Shown here: positions 56,867 through 64,000 of the stretch, one piece after another
Layout: each line of letters starts with the position of its first letter
How positions within the stretch are numbered: position 1 is the first letter of the stretch
Assembly (NCBI GenBank): GCA_050246635.1
Contig: JBFWVR010000013.1
Coordinates: 62,001-126,000 of the forward strand
Length of the DNA stretch: 64,000 nucleotides
DNA from: JBFWVR01 sp050246635
GTDB lineage: Bacteria; Acidobacteriota; Vicinamibacteria; Vicinamibacterales; UBA2999
Direction of reading: 5' to 3'
The notes under the pieces: model-generated
What the model saw: only the letters and a program-made list of their open reading frames with translations
What the model was told of the DNA's origin: nothing
Database searches by the model: none
Translations under genes and position numbers: made by a program

Positions 56867-59800
56867 CGACCCGGGCGTGGTTCGAATCGCTGGCGCTCGC
56901 GGGCTGGCGGTTCTGGATGGAGGATGGGCGGCTGCGGTACCGCGCGCCCGCGGAGGCCGCGACACCAGAGGTGCTCGACCGGCTGCGTGGCGAGCGCGCC
57001 GCGTTGATCGCGTTGCTCGAGGGGGAGCCCGACGCGCTGGCCATCGCGCCGCTCTCGTGGGGACAGCGTGCGCTCTGGTTCCTGTGGAAGCTCGCGCCCG
57101 GCAGCACCGCATACCACCAGTCGATGCCCCTGGTGCTGCCGGCAGGCGCGCGTGAGATTGACTGGCGGGCCGCCGCGGCGGCCGTGGTCACGCGGCACGA
57201 GATGCTTCGGACCTGCCTGCCGGAGCGGGCCGGGGCGCCCATCCAGCGCGTCATCGCGGATCCCCCGTTTGCCTGGGATGTGTCGGACGCCCGCTCGATG
57301 GACGACGGTGGGCTGGGCGCCGCGATGGCTGCGTCGCACGACCGTCCGTTCGATCTCGCGCTCGCCCCGCCGATCCGGTTCCACTGGTTCGAGCGTGTTA
57401 CCCCGGTCCTGCTCGTCACGATGCACCACGTGGCGTGCGATGCCTGGTCGCTCGAGGTCCTCCGGCGTGACCTCGCCGACGCGGCAGCCGCGCACGCGGC
57501 GCACCGGCCCTGGAGTCCTCCGCCGCTCGAGGCCACCTACACCGACTTCGTGCGCTGGCAGGAGGCGATGCTTGCGGGCGAGGAGGGGGCGCGGCACTGG
57601 GCCTACTGGCGGGACGCGCTGGCCGCGCCGCGCGCGGCGCTCGACCTGCCGCTCGACCGGCCCCGTCCCGCGGTGCAGACCTACGACGGCGCGTCGGTGC
57701 CGGTGGAGTGGCCGGACCGCCTGGCACGGGACGTCCGGCGGCTCGCGGGCGAGCGGCACGTCACGACCTACACCGTGCTCCTCGCGGCGTTCGTCGCGTT
57801 CCTCCACCGCCTCACGCGCCAGCACGATGTCATTGTCGGCACGCCGACGGCCGGCCGCACGCAGCCGGAGTTCGCCGGGGTGGTGGGGTACTTCGTCGAG
57901 CCGCTGCCCATCCGCGTGCGCATCGACGAGCACGTGACCTTCGATCAGGTCCTCGACGCGACGCGGCAGGCGGTCGGCGGCGCGATGGCGCACGCCGACT
58001 TCCCGTTCCCCCTGCTGGTCGAGCGCCTGCAGGTCGATCGTGATCCGGGCCGCTCGCCGATCTTCGACGTGACGTTCAACCACCTGAGCCGGCGCGCGCA
58101 GGCGGCAGGCGGCGCGCCCTCCTCCCTTGCGTTCGCGCAGGCGGACGGCAAGTTCGACCTCACGCTCACGGTGATCGAGGACGACGGGCACGCGACGGCG
58201 TCGCTCGGCTTCAACACGAGCCTGTTCCACCCGTCGACGATCGAGCGTTGGGGCGCGGCGCTGGTCCACCTCGTGTCGGCCGCGGTCGCCCGCCCGGATT
58301 CGCCGGTCGCGGAGCTGCCGCTTGATGCCGGTCGAATCGTGGGCCCCGTGTTCGAGGGCCGGACGATCGACATCGCGTCGCTGCCACCGGTGCACGAGAC
58401 GATCGCGGCGGTTGCCGCACGCGAGCCCACCCGCATGGCCGTGGTCGCGCCCGATGGGGCGCTGACCTACGGGGAGCTGCTGCGGCGAGCCACGGCGCTT
58501 GCGGGCGAGCTGCAGGCCCTGGGCGTCGGGCCGGACGTTCCCGTCGGCCTGCGCACCGGCCGTTCGGTGGACTTCATCACCGGCCTGCTCGGGATCCTGA
58601 TGGCGGACGGCGCGTTCGTGCCGCTTGATCCCGATCAGCCATCCGCCGTGACCGGCCGTGCGCTGGAGCGCGCGGGCGCGGTGGCGGTCGTGGAGCGTGG
58701 CGGCGTGACCAGGCGCGACGGCGTGGCCGCGGGCCCGCCTGCCGTGCTCGACCCCGCGGACCGCCTCGCGTACGTGATCTTCACGTCCGGTTCCACCGGG
58801 GAGCCGAAAGGCGTCGGTGTGCCGCACCGCGCCCTCGCCAACTACGTCGCCAGCATCGTCGACGACCTGGCCATCCAGCCGGGCGCGAACCACGCGTTCG
58901 TCTCGTCGCTGGCCGCGGACCTCGGGCACACGGTCCTCTTTCCGGCGCTCACGACGGGTGGCACGCTGCACCTGCTGTCCGCGGAGGCCATCACCGATCG
59001 GCGGGCCTTTGCCGATGCGATGCGTGCCGGCGCGATCGACTACCTCAAGATCGTGCCGTCGCACCTGGCCGCGCTCGTCGATCCCCGTGCGCCTGCGCTG
59101 CCCGCGCGCGGCCTGTTCCTCGGCGGCGAGTCGTCTCGTGCACGGTGGGTCGAGGAGCTCGTGCGGGAGCGCGAATGCCGCGTGTTCAACCATTACGGCC
59201 CGACCGAGACGACGGTTGGGGTCATGACCGGCGAGTGGCGCGCGGCCGATGCCGACGGCGCGCCGGCGCTGACGCTCGCCAGGGCGGTGGCCAACACGCG
59301 AATCTGGCTGCTCGACGAGCGCTGCCGGCCGGTGCCTGCGGGCCTGCCTGGCGAGATCTGGGTCAGCGGCACGGCGCTCGCGCGTGGATACCTCGGTGAT
59401 CCGGGGGGCACCGCCGGGCGCTTCGTCGAGCTGCCGGAGATCGGACGGGCCTATCGCACCGGCGACGTCGCCCGCGTGCTGCCGGACGGGCGGCTGCTCG
59501 TCGGGGGGCGGGCGGACCGCCAGGTGAAGCTGCGTGGCTACCGCGTGGACCCCGCGCAGGTCGAGTCGGTCCTGGCCGGACTGCCGGGCGTGCGGCAGGC
59601 GTCCGTCCTGCCCGACGCCGATGGTCCGGCGGCCTCCGTGCTGCTGGCGTGGGTCGCGATGGAGGCGGAGGCGTTCGATGCCCAGGCGCTGCGCGAGCAG
59701 CTCGCGGCCATCCTGCCCCCCTACATGGTGCCGTCCAGGGTGATGCGGCTCGACCGGCTGCCCGTCACCGCGAACGGCAAGCTCGACACGCATGCGCTCC

Positions 59801-60945
59801 GATCGATGATCGGCGACGCCGGGCACGCCGCCGCGGGTGGCCCGGCGCGCGACGTGCTCGAGCTGCGCCTGTCGCGCATCTGGTCCGAGACCGTCGGCGC
59901 CAGGGAGATCGGCATCCACGACGACTTCTTCGAGATCGGCGGGCACTCCCTCAGGGCGGTGCAGGTCGCAAGCCGCATCTACGACGAGCTTGGCGTGCGC
60001 CTGCCCCTGGCGACCTTCTTCACGGCGCGCACGGTGGCTGCGCTCGCCGACGTCATCCGCGCCAGGGGTGGCGTGGACCAGCGGCTCGTCCCCCTGCAGC
60101 CGCGTGGCACAGCCTTGCCACTCGTCTGCTTCCCGGGCGCGGGCGGAGGCCTGCTGTACTTCCAGGATCTGGCTGCCGCATGCGATCCGGTCGTGCCGCT
60201 CTGGGGGACCCAGGCGCCGATCGGGCCGGAAGCGCCGGCCGACGTGCCGGCCCTGGCCGTGCTCTTCGCGGACGCGCTTGCCGGCGAGCCGCGCATTCCC
60301 GAGCCGTATCGCCTCGCCGGTCATTCTTTCGGCGCGCTCGTCGCCTACGAGACCGCGGCCGTGCTGCGCGCGCGTGGTGCCGCCGTCGAGCGGGTGATCG
60401 TGCTCGACAACCCCGCGCCCGGCGCGACGCTGCTGCCAGGGCAGGCCGACTGGGACGAGGCTCGCTGGTCACGGCACATCGCCGCGCGAATCGAGCGGCT
60501 CTACGGCGTCGATCTGGGCCTGGCGCAGGCCGGCGACGCCGGTGGCGATCCCGACTGGCTGCTGGAGCGCCTGCTGGAGACCGATACGCTGCCCGCGGGC
60601 ACGAGCCGCGACTACTTTCGCGGCTACGTCGAGGGATACAAGGGCAACGTCAAGGCGGCCGGTGCGTACCGGCCCGCGCGCGGGCCGCTCGACGTGCCGC
60701 TGCTCATCGTGCGCGCCGGGGATCGCGACGTGGCCATCGACGTCGCGGACGCGTCGGCGCCAGACCTCGGATGGTCTCCCTTCTCGTCGGCCGGCGTTCG
60801 CGCCATCGTCGCGCCGGGCACGCATATTTCGATGCTCATGAACCCCCGCGTCCGGACGCTGGCGAGGCACCTGTTCGAGGTGCTCGCCGCGACGGCGCCC
60901 CCAGCCGGCGGCGAAGGCCGTCACCAGACGGAGAGGCACACATGA
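56863..60945 (+). CDS. Nonribosomal peptide synthetase, one module: TubC-C-A-PCP-TE
   Basis: 1360 aa. GTG 56863 overlaps the PKS stop (GTGA). Residues 1-55 form a TubC-type docking domain. C domain: catalytic H188-D193 (HHVACDAW). A domain: YVIFTSGSTGEPKG at 637-650, NHYGPTETTVG, YRTGDVARVLPDG and NGKLD. My hand alignment to GrsA gives code D-L-T-K-F-G-H-V-G-K, close to the Asp/Asn codes. PCP Ser1029 (EIGGHSLRA). TE Ser1155 (GHSFGAL) with His1321 (GTHISM). It adds one amino acid to the PKS chain and releases it. No epimerase or methylase domain is present. Confidence 0.92.
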
Positions 60946-61943
60946 AGGCGGCATACATGGCGTGCGGAGGCTGGGTGGCCTCCGCGGTTGGCGCGGCGGC
61001 GCGCTTCAGGCTGGCTGATCTCGTCGAGGCGGGCCCGATGACGGCCGCCGAGCTCGCGTTGGCGGCCGGCGTGTCGCAGCCCGTCCTCGAGCGCCTGCTG
61101 GCGTTGCTCGTGGCGGTCGGCCTCTTCGCCGAGGCGGACGGCCGTTACTCGACGACGGATGACGGGGCGCTGCTGCGGGAGGACCATCCGGACACGGTGC
61201 GCAACTTCGTGATGCTGGCGTCGGGTGATTACCAGCGGATCTTCCAGGAAGCCGCGCATACGGTGGAGACCGGCGAATCGGCGGCGGTGCGCGCCCTCGG
61301 CCAGACGCTCTACGCGCACCTCGATCAGCACCCGGTGCAGGCGGAGATCTACGACCGTGCCATGGAGGACCTGACGCGACCCGCCAGCCGTGTGCTCTCG
61401 AAGAGCCGTGACTTCAGCACGATGCGGACCGTGGTGGACCTCGGCGGGGGCCGCGGGGCGCTGCTGCGGGGCCTGCTCCGCGCCGAGCCGCACCTCCAGG
61501 GCATCGTGCTGGATCGTCCCGATGTCGCCGAGCGCGCCCGCGCGGCGCTGCCGGATCTCGCGCCGGATCTCGTCGGGCGGCTGGAGTTCGTTGGCGGCAG
61601 CTTCTTCGACGGCGTGCCGCCGGGAGGCGATCTCTACATCATCAAGAACGTCATCCACAGCTGGAGCGACGCGCGGGCCGTCGACATCCTGCGTGCCGCC
61701 GGGGCCGCCATCGCCGGCCGTCCCGCGGCCCGCGTGCTCGTGATCGAGCCGCTCGTCGGGGGCAGGATGCCACCGATGTACCGCGCGCTCGACGAGCTGA
61801 TGCAGATGGTGGTGTCGGAGACCGGCACGACCGCCCGAACCGAGGACGAGTTCCGCGCGCTGGCCAGCGGCGCCGGCCTCACGGTGACGCGTGTCGATCA
61901 GCTCCAGTCAGGGCACGTGGGCATCGAGATGGGGCAGGGATGA
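60942..61943 (+). CDS. SAM-dependent O-methyltransferase (family 2 type)
   Basis: 333 aa. The start ATG overlaps the NRPS stop (ATGA), so the two are coupled. An N-terminal winged-helix dimerisation domain (MTAAELALAAGVSQPVLERLL, LFAEADGRYSTTDDGALL) precedes the SAM site TVVDLGGGRGALLRGLL, then IVLDRPDVAERAR and IIKNVIHSWSDARAVDIL with the catalytic His position. This architecture is common in O-methyltransferases of antibiotic pathways. It probably acts on the released or carrier-bound cluster product. Confidence 0.9.
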   Translation: MKAAYMACGGWVASAVGAAARFRLADLVEAGPMTAAELALAAGVSQPVLERLLALLVAVGLFAEADGRYSTTDDGALLREDHPDTVRNFVMLASGDYQRIFQEAAHTVETGESAAVRALGQTLYAHLDQHPVQAEIYDRAMEDLTRPASRVLSKSRDFSTMRTVVDLGGGRGALLRGLLRAEPHLQGIVLDRPDVAERARAALPDLAPDLVGRLEFVGGSFFDGVPPGGDLYIIKNVIHSWSDARAVDILRAAGAAIAGRPAARVLVIEPLVGGRMPPMYRALDELMQMVVSETGTTARTEDEFRALASGAGLTVTRVDQLQSGHVGIEMGQG

Positions 61944-61944
61944 C

Positions 61945-62080
61945 GGCACGGGCCACAGATTGCACAGATGGCACAGATGGCACGGGCCACAGGTGGCACA
62001 GATGGCACAGATGGAAATAGATGGCACCGGCGACACCGATGCACAGATACGACGGGATGCACAGATGCGAAGCTCGGTGG
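61945..62080. repeat. GCACAGATG tandem repeat
   Basis: Imperfect copies of GGCACAGATG, interrupted by CACGGGCCACAG, fill most of the 221-bp gap after the methyltransferase. The rest (62096-62132) carries AATCTGCAATCTTCAGTCTTC text, related in style to the GATTGAA array at 2204. Confidence 0.75.
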
Positions 62081-62146
62081 CAGCGGCTGTGCGTCCCTCA
62101 ATCTGCAATCTTCAGTCTTCAATCTGCAATGCCCCAGCCCTCCGTG

Positions 62147-62152
62147 TAGACT
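62147..62152 (+). promoter_or_regulatory. TAGACT -10 box before the DapA-family gene
   Basis: Ends 12 bases before ATG 62165, the same hexamer and spacing as at the tRNA, implying a very short leader. Confidence 0.4.
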
Positions 62153-62164
62153 GAGCCCGCTACC

Positions 62165-63076
62165 ATGACCTTCGCCGGCACCTACACCCCCATCGTCACC
62201 CCTTTCACGCCAGGCGGCGACCTCGACGCGGCCGGGTTGGCCGCCAACGTCCAGCGCTACATGCGATCGTCGCTCACGGGGCTCGTCGTGCTCGGCTCCA
62301 ACGGCGAGGCCCCGCAGCTCGATGACTACGAGGCCGACCGCGCGATCGCGGCGGCGCGCGACCACGTGCCGGCGGGCAAGCCCCTGCTGGCCGGCACCGG
62401 GCGCGAGTCGACCCGCGCCACCATTGCCGCGACGCGGCGCGCGGCGGCCCTCGGCGTGGACGGCGTGCTGGTGCGCACGCCCGCGTTCTACAAGTCGCAG
62501 ATGACCAGCGAGATCTTCGTCCGCCACTACACCGAAGTGGCCGACGCCTCGCCCGTGCCCGTCCTGCTCTACAACGTGACGATGTATACCGGCGTGAACC
62601 TGCTGCCGGATGCGGTCGCGACGCTGAGCGAGCACCCGAACATCGTCGGCATGAAGGAGTCCGGCAACGACATGGTGCAGTTCGCGGAGTACCTCGGCCG
62701 GGCGACGGACGGGTTCGTCGTGCTCGCCGGCTCCGCCGCCACCTATTACTCCGCGCTCGCCCTCGGCGCGCACGGCGCCGTGCTCGCCCTCGCCGGGGTC
62801 GCCCCCGACCAGTGCACCGAGATCGGCCGGCTCGTCGCGACCGGCAGTTTCGCCGAGGCGCGCGCCCTGGCGCGCCGCCTCATGCCCCTCGCCCGGTCCA
62901 TCGGCGCCACCTACGGCGTCGCCGGCCTCAAGGCCGCGCTCGATCTGGCCGGGTACCACGGCGGCCCCCCCCGGCCGCCCCTTCGCCCGGCGCCGCCGGC
63001 CGCCGTGGAGATCATCCGCGGCCAGCTCGCGAGCCTCGGCCTTCTCCAGGAGACGACGGATGCTGCCCGCCAGTGA
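62165..63076 (+). CDS. DapA-family Schiff-base aldolase
   Basis: 303 aa (alpha/beta)8 lyase of the dihydrodipicolinate synthase family. The Schiff-base Lys164 lies in IVGMKESGND, the catalytic Tyr in VLLYNVT, and the pyruvate-binding loop is VLGSNGEAPQL, where DapA proper usually has GTTGE. That variation, and the next gene being a class V aminotransferase, point to a keto-acid aldolase of catabolism rather than lysine synthesis; the substrate is uncertain. Confidence 0.85.
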   Translation: MTFAGTYTPIVTPFTPGGDLDAAGLAANVQRYMRSSLTGLVVLGSNGEAPQLDDYEADRAIAAARDHVPAGKPLLAGTGRESTRATIAATRRAAALGVDGVLVRTPAFYKSQMTSEIFVRHYTEVADASPVPVLLYNVTMYTGVNLLPDAVATLSEHPNIVGMKESGNDMVQFAEYLGRATDGFVVLAGSAATYYSALALGAHGAVLALAGVAPDQCTEIGRLVATGSFAEARALARRLMPLARSIGATYGVAGLKAALDLAGYHGGPPRPPLRPAPPAAVEIIRGQLASLGLLQETTDAARQ

Positions 63077-64000
63077 ACGCCTGCTGCTCGGCCCCGGTCC
63101 GAGCATGATGTCGCCCCGCGTCATGCGCGCCTTCGGCGCCCCGATGCTCAGCCATCTCGATCCCGAGTTCGTGCCGGTGATGGACGACCTCCGCGCGCGC
63201 CTCGCGCGGGTGGGCAAGGCCGCCGACGGCGCGTTCACCTTCGCGATGTCGGGCACCGGCACCTCCGCCATGGAGGTCGCCGTCGCCAACTTCGTCCAGC
63301 CGGGCACCCGCGTGCTCTCCATCGTCGGCGGCTACTTCGGCGCCCGGCTCGTGGACATGGCGAAGCGGTACGGCGGCGAGGTCACGCAGCTCGACGTCGA
63401 GTGGGGCAGGGCCGTCGATCCCGCGGCGGTGCAACAGGCGCTGGCCCACGGCGGCGCCGACGTCGTCACCGTGGTGCACGCGGAGACGTCCGCGGGCGTG
63501 CTGAACCCCGTGCAGGCCGTCGCGGCCGCGGCCCACAAGGCCGGTGCCCTCGTGATCGTCGACGCCGTCACCTCGCTTGGCGGCATGCCGCTCGACACCG
63601 GCGGCTGGAACCTGGACGTCGTCTACTCGTGCAGCCAGAAGTGCCTTGGCGCGCCGTCGGGCATGTCGCCGGTGCTGGTCAGCGCCGCGGCGATGGGCCG
63701 CCGCGTGCCCTGCCGCAGCTTCTACCTGGACCTGCAGCTCCTCGAGGACTACTGGGTGCGCCGCAAGTACCACCACACGATGTGCGCGTCGATGGTCTAC
63801 GCGCTGCGCGAAGCCCTGGCCGCCGTCGAGGACGAGGGGCTCGAGGCGCGTTGGGCCCGCCACGAGCGGCACCACCGCGCGTTCGCGGCCGGCATCGAGG
63901 CGATGGGGCTGTCGCTGCTGCCAGCGGAAGGCGATCGCCTGTGGACGCTGAACGCCGTGCGCGTGCCCGACGGCGTGGACGAAGCCGCCGTGCGCAAGCA
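63060..64000 (+). CDS. Class V aminotransferase, 3' truncated
   Basis: First 313 residues of a PLP enzyme like alanine/serine-glyoxylate aminotransferase; it runs off the window. ATG 63060 overlaps the aldolase end by 17 bp, so they are coupled. Signatures: LLLGPGPSMMSPRVM, SGTGTSAMEVAVANF, VTVVHAETSAGVLNP, VIVDAVTSLGGMPLD and the PLP Lys194 in CSQKCLGAPSGMSP. It probably handles the 2-oxo product or amino donor of the aldolase step (inference). Confidence 0.9.
   Translation, partial: MLPASERLLLGPGPSMMSPRVMRAFGAPMLSHLDPEFVPVMDDLRARLARVGKAADGAFTFAMSGTGTSAMEVAVANFVQPGTRVLSIVGGYFGARLVDMAKRYGGEVTQLDVEWGRAVDPAAVQQALAHGGADVVTVVHAETSAGVLNPVQAVAAAAHKAGALVIVDAVTSLGGMPLDTGGWNLDVVYSCSQKCLGAPSGMSPVLVSAAAMGRRVPCRSFYLDLQLLEDYWVRRKYHHTMCASMVYALREALAAVEDEGLEARWARHERHHRAFAAGIEAMGLSLLPAEGDRLWTLNAVRVPDGVDEAAVRK

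Noticed and set aside
62165..63076. Lysine-pathway dapA
   Set aside because: The substrate-loop differs (GSNGE) and the coupled neighbour is a class V aminotransferase, so the strict dapA name is not supported.

Overview
This 64 kb window is high-GC (about 70%), densely coded bacterial DNA. Protein types (outer-membrane barrels, PD40/OmpA protein, BNR-repeat protein, HMA-fused ABC exporter) and intergenic DNA full of short tandem and inverted repeats suggest a Gram-negative acidobacterium, most like class Vicinamibacteria. That placement is inferred from style, not from a marker gene.

Layout. 1-8.6 kb: housekeeping genes on the + strand: a 5'-truncated superoxide dismutase, an outer-membrane barrel, an unrecognised protein flanked by inverted repeat arrays, a luciferase-like oxidoreductase, the molybdenum cofactor genes moaB and moeA, a GH3 N-acetylhexosaminidase and tRNA-Arg(ACG) with a terminator. 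8.6-19.8 kb: OmpA/PD40 protein, hybrid histidine kinase, a tandem pair of CPA1 antiporters (the first frameshifted at a G run), a MoaD-like protein next to a BNR-repeat protein, a cold-shock protein and an unusual SDR. 19.8-28.1 kb: a membrane cluster with a gluzincin-type peptidase, an HMA-domain ABC exporter, three small DUF5132-like membrane proteins, two paralogous large membrane proteins (possibly DUF1523) and a DUF481-type barrel, interrupted by a 500-bp mosaic repeat.

28.3-61.9 kb: the standout region, a hybrid PKS/NRPS/deoxysugar gene cluster I cannot match to a known product. It holds a 2325-aa PUFA-synthase-like PKS (NPD-type enoyl reductase, KS, AT, ACP, KR); a seven-gene minus-strand operon (glycosyltransferase, two twitch-type radical SAM enzymes, a free AT-DH protein, a free ACP, two GT1 glycosyltransferases); a GIPC-transferase-like propeller protein and a GT4; a cobalamin-type radical SAM enzyme; a deoxysugar trio (3,4-ketoisomerase, 2,3-dehydratase, ketoreductase); and a coupled PKS (AT-ACP-KS-AT-ACP), NRPS (TubC-C-A-PCP-TE, hand-read code DLTKFGHVGK, Asp/Asn-like) and O-methyltransferase. 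The logic fits a polyketide chain carried to a beta-ketoacyl-Asp/Asn intermediate, released perhaps as a tetramic acid, then methylated and glycosylated. That product is inference.

62.2-64 kb: a DapA-family aldolase overlapping a class V aminotransferase that runs off the window.
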